From the NCBI GenBank assembly GCA_018062965.1, contig JAGORG010000003.1, positions 1 through 47,654 of the forward strand: a stretch of 47,654 nucleotides of DNA. Reading direction: 5' to 3'. The stretch is from Minisyncoccota bacterium (GTDB taxonomy: Bacteria > Patescibacteriota > Minisyncoccia > Phycocordibacterales > UBA5272). Both the position numbers and the translations under genes were made by a program. A model generated the notes under the pieces. That model worked only from the letters and a program-made list of their open reading frames with translations, did not search any database and was not told the DNA's origin. Positions 38,845 through 46,788 of this stretch are shown in pieces. Numbering within the stretch: the stretch's first letter is position 1; every line of letters starts with the position of its first letter.

Positions 38845-41800
38845 ATGGATACGTCATTTGAAGACCGCTACAAGAAACTAAACACTGCACAAAAAAAAGC
38901 TGTTGATACAATCGATGGACCCGTCATGGTTGTTGCAGGTCCTGGATCAGGAAAGACAGAACTACTCTCACTTCGTGTTGGCAATATTTTAAAGCAAGGT
39001 ACCGCTCGAGCTTATAACATCTTGTGTCTTACGTTTACCGAAACCGCAGCACACAACATGCGCGCACGTTTAGAGTCTTTGATAGGACCAGATGCTTATC
39101 GTGTTGCTATTTATACATTTCATGGATTCTGCACAGATATCATAGGTAGATACCCAGAGTACTTTTATAATGCGGTACACGTACAGCCAGCAAGTGATTT
39201 ATTGCAAAGCGAACTCTTAGAAAGTATTTTTGAGCGCTTGCCCCACAAACACATCCTCGGGAGCAAACACCCAGAGCTTGGATACTCATATCTAAAAGAA
39301 GTGCAGTCAAAAATAAAAGATATCAAAAAAGGTGGTTTGACTCCTGCGCGTTTCAAAGAAATACTTTCAGAAAACGAAGAGGCTTTTGCTCGTCTCAATA
39401 CAATACTCGCACAGCACCTACCGGAAAGAATTGGCAAAGGCTCAATCGAGGCTTTTGAAGCTATGCGCACCGAACTGATAGCAACCGATACAACACTTGG
39501 CTATATGTATGCACGATCGATAGAATATGCACTTGATGCGTGTGAGAAATCTGAAAAAACAACGCCGCTTTCGGATTGGAAAACTGACACCACAGGAAAA
39601 GATGAAGCGGGTAACCGTGTCTTTAAGGACTACCTCCTTTTACCTAAACTCTATGCGCTGGCAGATATCTACGCGATGTATCAAGAGGCTTTAAATCGTG
39701 CAGGGTTATTTGACTATGAAGATATGATTCTACAAGTAGTTGAAGCACTCGCACAGCACACATCCTTGCGCACAGAACTTGAGGAACTCTATCAATACAT
39801 TATGGTTGATGAGTTCCAAGATACGAACAACGTTCAACTTTCACTGATAAAAGGTATCACGAGTAATCCTGTCCACGAAGGTAAGCCAAACATTTGCGTG
39901 GTAGGAGATGACGACCAGGCGGTATACAAGTTTCAAGGAGCAGAAATATCCAACATCCACAACTTCAAAACGTTTTACCAAGATGTTCAAACCATTGTTC
40001 TTGTAGAGAACTACCGATCAACACAAAAAGTGCTCGACTTTGCCCGAGCTATTGTGGTGCAGGGGGTGAATCGCTTGGAAACAAAACTAGATGGAATTCG
40101 CAAAGACTTGCAGGCAAAAAATACACAGTTACCCGCTGGAGATATTCACGTTCTACCGTTTAGTACAGGAGAAGAAGAGTATGCATACATCGCTCAAGAA
40201 GTTAAAAAACTTTTGAACGCGAACGTTCCACCTGAAGAAATAGCGCTCATAGCTCGTGAACACAAACAACTCATCGCACTTTTGCCATATTTGGACGCTC
40301 TTCATATCCCATATGCATACATGCGCAAAGAAAATGTGTTTGATGAAAAGCATGTAGCTGAACTTATTACACTGTGTAGATTTTTAGCAAGTGTTGGAGC
40401 CTCTCAATTTGAACGAGATGACTTGCTACCAGAGATTCTTGCATTCCCATTTTGGGGGTTGAGTCGTTTGAGTATATGGAACGTAGCAGAATATGCGAAA
40501 CGGGAAAATGTTTCTTGGTTAGAAGCAATGAGAAGAAGTGACGACGTAGAGATGCACGCACTTGGAACCTTTTTGATAGAACTCGGCATCGCAGCTCAAA
40601 CAACGCCGCTTGAAATTATTTTAGACACACTCATCGGCACCAAAGACATGCCTCGCGTTGGAGAATCTCCAGATGACGACGAACAGAGGGATATGTTCTC
40701 ACTCTCGCTTGATACAGACTTTACTTCACCATACAAAGAATACTACTTTGGTAAAAATGCATTTGAAAATAATGCTAGTAGTTACATACATTTTTTGTCA
40801 TCACTACGAGTATTTATGCAAGCATTACGAGACTATAAAGAGGGCGAAGGTCTCCGCGTGTCTGACGTGGGACGTTTTGTTGACAGACATATCGAATACA
40901 ATATCGCACTTATCAACGAAACTCCGTTTGCACACAACGAACATGCAGTTTCACTTTTGACATCTCACAAAGCAAAGGGGCTTGAGTTTGCATATGTGTT
41001 TGTTGTTTCGGTGCATGATACTATTTGGGCAGGTAAAGGCAGACGCAATCTGTTATCGTTTCCGATTAACTTACCACTCACAACAACAGGGGACGACGAA
41101 GATGATTTTATTCGACTTTTTTATGTAGCCCTCACTCGTGCGCGCCATACACTCTATATCACACACCACAAAAGCCCGCTTCGATTCCTGAGCGCTCCAA
41201 CCATTCCTGAAACATCTACACAAGCAGACCCAGTCGAAAAACCAGAACTCATCGCGGAGGGGTTGCAGGTATACCACGCTCCACCGTTTGCACACGATGA
41301 ACTAGCTCTCTTAAAAAAACTTGTTGAAAACTACACACTCTCACCGACACATCTGAATAACTTTTTAAATATTATCGATGGTGGTCCTATGTTATTCCTA
41401 GAGCAGAACCTTTTGCGTTTTCCTCAATCCAAAACAGTGTCGAGTGTATACGGTACAGCTATACACAAAGCACTTGAAGATGCTCATGTTCTTATGCGAA
41501 AAGATGGGAAACTTCCACCACTTGAAACCATTTTAGAGTCATTCAGAAAAGAGCTGAAGAGGGGTCGCTTGATTGATTTTGAAGAAGAAAAGCAACGAGC
41601 TCGTGGAGAACAGATACTTGCGGGTTACTATACGCTTAAAAAAGATGCGATACGTGGGGAGCATATTGTTGAACTTAACTTTGCTAAACAACATGTTGTC
41701 GTAGATGGCGCAAAATTCACAGGAAAGATCGACAAAATAATCGATGATGGTGAAACATGGACTGTTATTGACCTTAAAACAGGAAAAGGTTTCAGTGCGT

Positions 41801-42144
41801 GGGACGACCCAAAAGCAAAAGACTATAGCGAGATCAAGCTACACAACTACCGTTATCAGCTGATGATGTACAAGCTTCTCGTTGAACATTCACGAGATTA
41901 TAGTACACACGTCGTATCACAAGGAGTGCTAGAGTTTGTTGAAGAACAAGAGGGTAAAGCAGTCACTGAACTTACGCTTATATTTGACCAAAACACACAA
42001 CAAGAACTGGAACGATTTAGAAAACTTGCTGTGAAGGTATACGAAAAGATAGTTGCGCTTGATTTCCCAGATACAACAGATTACCCAAAAACCCTCGATG
42101 GTATCATTCAATTCGAAGACGACCTGATAGCGGGAGTAGTGTAA
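38845..42144 (+). CDS. UvrD/PcrA-like helicase fused to a RecB-type PD-(D/E)XK nuclease
   Basis: 1099 aa. SF1A helicase motifs in order: Walker A AGPGSGKT (31-38), YIMVDEFQDTNN, VVGDDDQAVYKFQG, VENYRSTQKVLDFA, LLTSHKAKGLEFAYVFV and FYVALTRARHTLYI. The C-terminal 240 residues are a nuclease: YGTAIHKALEDAH, FTGKIDKIIDDG, WTVIDLKTGKG (Asp and Lys of the active site) and YRYQLMMYKLL. The architecture is that of AddA/RecB-like end-processing enzymes. No AddB partner is adjacent, but a separate RecB/Cas4-like nuclease is encoded 1.7 kb downstream. TATACT is 7 nt before ATG. Confidence 0.93.
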   Translation: MDTSFEDRYKKLNTAQKKAVDTIDGPVMVVAGPGSGKTELLSLRVGNILKQGTARAYNILCLTFTETAAHNMRARLESLIGPDAYRVAIYTFHGFCTDIIGRYPEYFYNAVHVQPASDLLQSELLESIFERLPHKHILGSKHPELGYSYLKEVQSKIKDIKKGGLTPARFKEILSENEEAFARLNTILAQHLPERIGKGSIEAFEAMRTELIATDTTLGYMYARSIEYALDACEKSEKTTPLSDWKTDTTGKDEAGNRVFKDYLLLPKLYALADIYAMYQEALNRAGLFDYEDMILQVVEALAQHTSLRTELEELYQYIMVDEFQDTNNVQLSLIKGITSNPVHEGKPNICVVGDDDQAVYKFQGAEISNIHNFKTFYQDVQTIVLVENYRSTQKVLDFARAIVVQGVNRLETKLDGIRKDLQAKNTQLPAGDIHVLPFSTGEEEYAYIAQEVKKLLNANVPPEEIALIAREHKQLIALLPYLDALHIPYAYMRKENVFDEKHVAELITLCRFLASVGASQFERDDLLPEILAFPFWGLSRLSIWNVAEYAKRENVSWLEAMRRSDDVEMHALGTFLIELGIAAQTTPLEIILDTLIGTKDMPRVGESPDDDEQRDMFSLSLDTDFTSPYKEYYFGKNAFENNASSYIHFLSSLRVFMQALRDYKEGEGLRVSDVGRFVDRHIEYNIALINETPFAHNEHAVSLLTSHKAKGLEFAYVFVVSVHDTIWAGKGRRNLLSFPINLPLTTTGDDEDDFIRLFYVALTRARHTLYITHHKSPLRFLSAPTIPETSTQADPVEKPELIAEGLQVYHAPPFAHDELALLKKLVENYTLSPTHLNNFLNIIDGGPMLFLEQNLLRFPQSKTVSSVYGTAIHKALEDAHVLMRKDGKLPPLETILESFRKELKRGRLIDFEEEKQRARGEQILAGYYTLKKDAIRGEHIVELNFAKQHVVVDGAKFTGKIDKIIDDGETWTVIDLKTGKGFSAWDDPKAKDYSEIKLHNYRYQLMMYKLLVEHSRDYSTHVVSQGVLEFVEEQEGKAVTELTLIFDQNTQQELERFRKLAVKVYEKIVALDFPDTTDYPKTLDGIIQFEDDLIAGVV

Positions 42145-42161
42145 ACCTCTACTGAGACTGT

Positions 42162-42189
42162 TTGACAAACTATTTGTAACATGCAGAAT
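42162..42189 (+). promoter_or_regulatory. Promoter of the 125-aa orphan gene
   Basis: TTGACA (42162-42167), 16-nt spacer, CAGAAT (42184-42189). It resembles the promoter at 31879-31907 in its -10 box. Confidence 0.5.
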
Positions 42190-42223
42190 GGTGGCAACCC
42201 TGTTCTTTTTTGAGGAGACTTAC

Positions 42224-42601
42224 ATGCGCTACGACCGTCCACAACCGCAAAGCCCCCGTGTTCTTCGAGAGGCGGTGATTGCGGTACGAGATAAGTGTTT
42301 TCCTGGTTTTCATATTTCTGAAACCATCCACAATAGAAGAAATTACCGAGGCGAAAAAATGTATGTTTGCTCTATTTTTTTTGAAGAGACATACACAGTG
42401 TGTGGGTGGGCAACATTCTTTAGAAGAAAAACAGCTTATAGAAAACGTACTGTTGTCACCACAACTTTTACCTGTAACCACAACAGAGCCCCGGAGGTAT
42501 TTGGTTTAGATATCGCACCTGAAATAACCGAGCATAAACGTTTGGGAATTATCAATACCTTATACACAGGAATTGAAACCTATAACAAGATGCATGTCTA
42601 G
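42224..42601 (+). CDS. 125-aa basic orphan protein
   Basis: Start ATG 42224, 7 nt after GAGGAG. Alternating basic and aromatic beta-like segments (YVCSIFFEETYTVCGWATFFRRKTAYRKRTVVTTTF), no membrane helix. No family recognised. It has its own promoter and terminator; one of only two Shine-Dalgarno-led units found on the plus strand. Confidence 0.65.
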   Translation: MRYDRPQPQSPRVLREAVIAVRDKCFPGFHISETIHNRRNYRGEKMYVCSIFFEETYTVCGWATFFRRKTAYRKRTVVTTTFTCNHNRAPEVFGLDIAPEITEHKRLGIINTLYTGIETYNKMHV

Positions 42602-42612
42602 TTACATCACAA

Positions 42613-42638
42613 TAAAAGCACCCAAACGGGTGCTTTTT
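42613..42638. terminator. Bidirectional hairpin terminator
   Basis: AAAAGCACCC-aaac-GGGTGCTTTTT between convergent orphans. Confidence 0.85.
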
Positions 42639-42640
42639 CT

Positions 42641-43123
42641 TTAGGTAACCAGTCCACGCCAGATGTGTTCAACTTGAGGCACAGGAGGTGGGTTGCTGTA
42701 TGCTTCATGCAAGTCACACAGGAGGTGAGGCAACTCAGGTTCTCCTTCTGATGTGCAGTATTCTTGAATTGTTTCAATCGGTAGATCAAAAAAATCATCG
42801 AGTGTGCAGACGCCTTTCTCGAAGAGAACTTTGGCAACTTTCCCGTAGGGGTTTTGATGACCAAAAAACTCAAGAATATCTAACGTGTAGACGTATTCAT
42901 TTCTTTCAAGTGTCGAACGCGCTTTCGAAACTTTTATGTACATAGTGGCACGCATTTGTCTACTTGGAAGTGCTGGGTCGTTTTTTGTGGTACTCGTTTC
43001 GTATTTCAACAAAAGTTCAACGAGCACCCTCATGAGCTTCCCACGCTTGCGCTTTTGCTCTCCTGTAAGCGGCACAGCAGCACGCTCGACTACAGTGGAT
43101 GGAAGATTCTCTTTTTTTGGCAC
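42641..43123 (-). CDS. 160-aa soluble orphan protein with GTG start
   Basis: GTG 43123 is chosen because AAGGAG lies 6 nt upstream; the longer ATG frame (43183) begins inside the promoter. A basic N-terminal half (GEQKRKRGKLMRVLVELLLKYE, RQMRATMYIKVSKAR) and an acidic C-terminal half (CTLDDFFDLPIETIQEYCTSEGEPELP). The pattern of the C-terminal part suggests a helical bundle. No family recognised; nucleic-acid contact is possible. Confidence 0.65.
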   Translation of the reverse strand: MPKKENLPSTVVERAAVPLTGEQKRKRGKLMRVLVELLLKYETSTTKNDPALPSRQMRATMYIKVSKARSTLERNEYVYTLDILEFFGHQNPYGKVAKVLFEKGVCTLDDFFDLPIETIQEYCTSEGEPELPHLLCDLHEAYSNPPPVPQVEHIWRGLVT

Positions 43124-43154
43124 AATGAGCTCCTTATTTGTTAGGTATCGTGTA

Positions 43155-43183
43155 AATCTACATGATGAAATGTGTCTAGTCAA
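43155..43183 (-). promoter_or_regulatory. Promoter of the GTG-start orphan
   Basis: Minus-strand TTGACT (43178-43183), 17-nt spacer, TAGATT (43155-43160). Confidence 0.65.
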
Positions 43184-43194
43184 TCAATACTAGA

Positions 43195-43226
43195 CAATAA
43201 AAAAGTCGCTTCGTGAGAAGCGACTA
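43195..43226 (-). terminator. Terminator of the 137-aa membrane protein gene
   Basis: Minus-strand AGTCGCTTC-tcac-GAAGCGACT then TTTTTATTG. Confidence 0.85.
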
Positions 43227-43248
43227 GGTTGAGTTGGTGTTGCCTGTG

Positions 43249-43662
43249 TCAGGCAACAACGTGTTTGATGCGGCCGATGTACAGCCAAATCGTCACAGGA
43301 ATCAGTACGGCGCAGGCTGCGATGTGCAACCCGGCGGAGACACCCTTCTCCGTTGCGAAGAAGAACATCATCAGGCCGAACAGCCCGAGGACAATGGCAT
43401 TTGCGCCTGCTGTCCAACCACCGGCGTTTTCCATCTTGCGAAGGAAGGCGCCGAAGCGCATGCGAGCACCACCTTGAAGCAGATGGTACTGATACGCAAC
43501 CAGTATGTTGGTCGCAAGGAAGATCACGACCGACATCACCTGAATCGTGGGACTCATCTCGTCTGGAATCGATGGATTGACCATCATGTAGAGCATGAGC
43601 AGCGATCCGTAGATCACGCAGATGCCCAGCAGGAACGGCTTGACTTTGTTGTAAGTGCTCAT
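43249..43662 (-). CDS. 137-aa four-helix membrane orphan (GC-rich)
   Basis: Four membrane helices (about 8-28, 40-59, 84-104 and 110-129) with a basic loop RMRFGAFLRKME between the second and third. No family recognised. CGGAG 8 nt before ATG, TGA stop, own promoter and terminator. Its base composition is clearly richer in G+C than the flanking nuclease and helicase genes, which suggests transfer. Confidence 0.7.
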   Translation of the reverse strand: MSTYNKVKPFLLGICVIYGSLLMLYMMVNPSIPDEMSPTIQVMSVVIFLATNILVAYQYHLLQGGARMRFGAFLRKMENAGGWTAGANAIVLGLFGLMMFFFATEKGVSAGLHIAACAVLIPVTIWLYIGRIKHVVA

Positions 43663-43730
43663 GATTAACTCCGTGAGTATGCGCTATTACGCATTGGTTG
43701 ATGAAAAGGACGAATTCAAACTACCACTAT

Positions 43731-43759
43731 AATATATCATAGATAAGTATATTTGTCAA
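43731..43759 (-). promoter_or_regulatory. Promoter of the 137-aa membrane protein gene
   Basis: Minus-strand TTGACA (43754-43759), 17-nt spacer, TATATT (43731-43736). It predicts a leader of about 60 nt. Confidence 0.75.
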
Positions 43760-43814
43760 TAGCAACATCCCTTTAAATAGGGGGTATTCTAGTGCTACAC
43801 TTTGTACATCATCT

Positions 43815-44681
43815 ATGCCTGACAAATATACAGCCGTGTGGGTATCACACTCATCTATGGGCGACTTTCTCAAATGTCCACGCCTGTACTATTTACACAA
43901 TGTCTACAAAGACCCAGTAACACGACAAAAGATGTCTATCGTGACACCGCATATGTCACTTGGTATTGCCGTACACGAAGTTCTCGAAGGTTTAGGAGAT
44001 TTCCCAGCGCATGAGCGCATGACAAGAGATTTGCATGCAACATTTGAAGAAGCTTGGCAAAATGTATCTGGCAAAAAAGGTGGTTTTATGTCTGAGGAAC
44101 AAGAAATGGAGTTTAAAAATCGAGGTAAACAGATGATAGATAACGTCATCAAGAACCCTCGATTCCTCACCAACAAACGAATCAAACTCCCACGCGAACA
44201 GATGAATCCAAACTTTTATATTTCGGAAGATGACAACATCATTCTAAACGGCCTTGTTGACTGGATAGAATATTTACCAGACGACACACTACATTTGATC
44301 GATTTTAAAACAGGGAAACATGAGGAAAAAGAACAGTCTCTTCAACTACCGATTTATCTTCTTCTATGTAATGCACTTCAGAAACGAAAAGTTTCTAGGG
44401 CAAGCTACTGGTATTTAGAGAGCGACAAGATGGTAGAAAAAGAACTACCTGATGCTATAACTGCCGAAACATCTGTTATTGAAATTGCTCGTAAAGTAAA
44501 AGAAGCCAGAGCGCGCGGAATCGACAAAGGAGGCTTTGATTGCCCTCAAGGGAAAGACGGGTGCGCGCACTGTCTCCCATACGAAGAGATACTTAAATCA
44601 AAACGAAACGAACCATCATCTGCAGAGTTTGTGGGCACAGGGGGATTTGGTCAAGATATGTACATAGTACATAAAGCATAG
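43815..44681 (+). CDS. RecB/Cas4-like PD-(D/E)XK nuclease
   Basis: 288 aa. SHSSMGDFLKCPRLYYLHNV (11-30), GIAVHEVLEGL (the first acidic/His motif), LNGLVDWIEYLPDDTLHLIDFKTGK (about 140-164; Asp and DxK active site) and QSLQLPIYLLL (the Q motif). Cysteines in FLKC and FDCPQGKDGCAHC could form an iron-sulfur cluster as in Cas4 and AddB. No cas genes or CRISPR array are nearby, so a repair role, perhaps with the helicase-nuclease upstream, is more likely. Confidence 0.85.
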   Translation: MPDKYTAVWVSHSSMGDFLKCPRLYYLHNVYKDPVTRQKMSIVTPHMSLGIAVHEVLEGLGDFPAHERMTRDLHATFEEAWQNVSGKKGGFMSEEQEMEFKNRGKQMIDNVIKNPRFLTNKRIKLPREQMNPNFYISEDDNIILNGLVDWIEYLPDDTLHLIDFKTGKHEEKEQSLQLPIYLLLCNALQKRKVSRASYWYLESDKMVEKELPDAITAETSVIEIARKVKEARARGIDKGGFDCPQGKDGCAHCLPYEEILKSKRNEPSSAEFVGTGGFGQDMYIVHKA

Positions 44682-44703
44682 TAGGTATATACTAAGAGTA
44701 TCT

Positions 44704-45102
44704 ATGGAATCATACACATATACACAATACGCGGAATTCATTAAACCAGATTGGGCTCCGCCTGCATGGCTCTTTGGCCCTGTGTGAAGTGTGCTCTATC
44801 TTATTATTGCAATTAGTTTTGGATACGTATTCTATAAATGGATAACTGGCAAACTTCCTTTTTCTATTGTTCTACCATTTGGGTTGAACCTTATCTTTAA
44901 CGTTATATTTACTCCGATTCAGTTTGGATTACAAAACAACCTACTTGCAGCAATCGATATCATTCTTGTGTTAGGAACACTTGTGTGGCTTATGGTTGCT
45001 ATTTGGAAAAAATATAGATGGGTAGCGCTTGCAAACATCCCTTATCTTGCTTGGGTTTCATTTGCAACAGTGCTTCAACTGACTGTGCTCTATCTTAACT
45101 AA
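44704..45102 (+). pseudogene. TspO/MBR-family protein with in-frame TGA at a conserved Trp
   Basis: The frame from ATG 44704 reads WAPPAWLFGPV, then TGA (44785-44787), then SVLYLIIAISFGYVFYKW to TAA 45102, 132 codons plus stop. TspO proteins have Trp exactly there (WLFGPVW). The rest keeps the family pattern, including a tail like PYLAWVSFATVLQLTVLYLN. TGG to TGA is one transition. Other genes here use TGG for Trp and TGA for stop, so recoding is unlikely. A GTG at 44791 could start a shortened product lacking the first loop. TspO proteins are five-helix membrane proteins binding tetrapyrroles. Confidence 0.8.
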
Positions 45103-45112
45103 CCCTATCTCT

Positions 45113-45226
45113 ATGGAACTTATACAGATACTCATAAACTTCATCACGGGACTTGTTTACATCTTTATTGATGTTATCGAACACGTACTTACATTTATTG
45201 TAAATCTACTCCGACTAATCTCTTAG
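45113..45226 (+). CDS. 37-aa membrane peptide downstream of the tspO-like gene
   Basis: ATG 45113 to TAG 45224-45226, 10 nt after the TspO stop. Almost wholly hydrophobic (MELIQILINFITGLVYIFIDVIEHVLTFIVNLLRLIS) with regularly spaced charges, so an amphipathic or membrane helix. No Shine-Dalgarno site. Called with caution because of its size. Confidence 0.35.
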   Translation: MELIQILINFITGLVYIFIDVIEHVLTFIVNLLRLIS

Positions 45227-45234
45227 TCTTAACA

Positions 45235-46074
45235 TTATCGCTGTACGATTACAGGCGTTCCAAGAGGAGCCCAATCGTAGAGAATTTTTGCAATCTCTGG
45301 TGGAAGGTTAATACATCCATTTGACTGATCAGTACCATATCTATCGTGCCAATATGACCCGTGGATAACGGCGCCATCTAGTGTAAAGTAAAGATTCCAT
45401 GGCACACCAGGGAGGTCAAATGGGACGTCACTCACCCCAGGAAGTGGTCCTTGCATATACCTGCTTGGTGTTTTTTTGTAGACACTAAAGGTTCCAAGTG
45501 GAGTTGGAGTAGAATCAATGCCTGTAGATACTTTTGTCGTGAGATATAGATAATTTCCATCGTAGGCATATATCATGTGATCAGACAGATCGATAACGAT
45601 TCTCTTAGTAGTTGTAACCTGTTGATTGCCAAGAATCTGTTCACCGTCGCTTTTTACCACTCGCCCAGCAACTGCTGGTACATACCAATCTCCTTCTACG
45701 CGATCTGCGTATCGCAACCATTCATCAAAATATACACGATACCATGTTTGACCATTAACAGTTACTCTATTTTTTATTTTAAGAATCATGCCGTTACGAA
45801 GATCTATCACTTCTTCATATTCAGTTCCTGGACCTGCATATGCGGGGATACACATACCTTCAAACTGAGGACCACAACTACTTGTGATTTCTATATATTC
45901 ATACGCTCCCTGCGCAGGGGTTGTGACTTGGCGTGTGACAGGTTTTTGTACAGCTTCTGCATGAACAACTACAGGCTCTGTAGATGTCAGAGAAGCTTCA
46001 TTACGTGAAGCAAACAGTACAATACTACACACTATGACGAGAAAGGTGAGAGTTTGGTTATATGTTGATTTCAT
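45235..46074 (-). CDS. L,D-transpeptidase (YkuD) with SH3-like domain
   Basis: 279 aa. Signal or anchor at 8-24. Residues about 55-130 form an SH3-like region (GPGTEYEEVIDLRNGMILKIKNRVTVNGQTWYRVYF). The YkuD domain is at about 158-279, with the catalytic motif HGSYWHDRYG...SNGCINL (His238, Cys254). It makes 3-3 peptidoglycan cross-links or anchors proteins. It complements the M23 endopeptidase and PG-binding proteins elsewhere in the window. Confidence 0.93.
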   Translation of the reverse strand: MKSTYNQTLTFLVIVCSIVLFASRNEASLTSTEPVVVHAEAVQKPVTRQVTTPAQGAYEYIEITSSCGPQFEGMCIPAYAGPGTEYEEVIDLRNGMILKIKNRVTVNGQTWYRVYFDEWLRYADRVEGDWYVPAVAGRVVKSDGEQILGNQQVTTTKRIVIDLSDHMIYAYDGNYLYLTTKVSTGIDSTPTPLGTFSVYKKTPSRYMQGPLPGVSDVPFDLPGVPWNLYFTLDGAVIHGSYWHDRYGTDQSNGCINLPPEIAKILYDWAPLGTPVIVQR

Positions 46075-46177
46075 AGACTAATCTGCATGCAATCAATAGA
46101 TGGGCACATAGAGTATATATTATAACATATATTTATATATAAGTCAATATCATGATGCGCGTGTGTATACTACACAT

Positions 46178-46726
46178 ATGCAGCCTTACACTCTACGCAC
46201 AAGCTCTCGTGCACGCCATATACGTATATCCATCAGCAGAGAAGGCGAGGTGACTGTTGTTGTACCTAGCAGGGTATCTCTTGATCAAGGTGCAGCGTTT
46301 GTCAAAGAAAAATCTGCATGGATTGAAAGGACACTACAAAGAATACAACGCCAAAAACCCTCATATACAATTCCAAAAAGCAGGCGAAAGGATTACTTGG
46401 AACAAAAGGACGCCGCCTTCAACCTTGTACAGATGCGACTTGAGCACTTTAATCAATTCTACGGTTTTACCTGGAAACAGGTATCCATAAAAAATACATC
46501 TTCTCGCTGGGGAAGCTGCTCTAGATTGGGTAACCTAAACTTTAATTACAAAATCGTTTTCCTCCCACCTGAACTTCAGGATTATCTTGTAGTCCACGAA
46601 TTGTGCCATTTAGGTCAGTTCAATCATTCGCAGTCATTTTGGAATCTCGTCAAAAAAACAATACCTGAATATCTACGATTACGAAAAAACCTGCGTGATA
46701 TAGGTAGTATGCAAGCAGATATGTAA
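46178..46726 (+). CDS. YgjP-family (SprT-like) metal-dependent hydrolase
   Basis: 182 aa from ATG 46178, 6 nt after TATACT. Family pattern of PF01863: ARHIRISISREGEVTVVVPSRVS, SSRWGSCSRLGNLNFNYKIVFLPPELQDYLVVHELCHLGQFNHSQSFW with HELCH as the zinc site. A zinc metallopeptidase-like protein of unclear substrate. It ends 62 nt before lexA. Confidence 0.9.
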   Translation: MQPYTLRTSSRARHIRISISREGEVTVVVPSRVSLDQGAAFVKEKSAWIERTLQRIQRQKPSYTIPKSRRKDYLEQKDAAFNLVQMRLEHFNQFYGFTWKQVSIKNTSSRWGSCSRLGNLNFNYKIVFLPPELQDYLVVHELCHLGQFNHSQSFWNLVKKTIPEYLRLRKNLRDIGSMQADM

Positions 46727-46759
46727 CGTATGTGCTTATCCACAGGCAATCTCTTGCTG

Positions 46760-46775
46760 TAGAACAATCGTTCTA
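46760..46775. promoter_or_regulatory. LexA operator (SOS box)
   Basis: Perfect palindrome TAGAAC-AATC-GTTCTA immediately upstream of, and abutting, the lexA -10 box TAGACT (46777-46782), which itself is 6 nt before ATG 46789. It resembles the Gram-positive GAAC-N4-GTTC operator. Confidence 0.75.
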
Positions 46776-46788
46776 GTAGACTGGACAC

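Noticed and set aside
43815-44681. Cas4 of a CRISPR system
   Set aside because: No repeat array and no other cas gene are present. The nuclease alone fits RecB/AddB-like repair enzymes as well.
44704-45102. TGA recoded as tryptophan or glycine in this organism
   Set aside because: All clear genes use TGG for Trp, and TGA ends at least three genes (29761, 38073, 43249). A single TGA at a Trp site is better explained as mutation or error.
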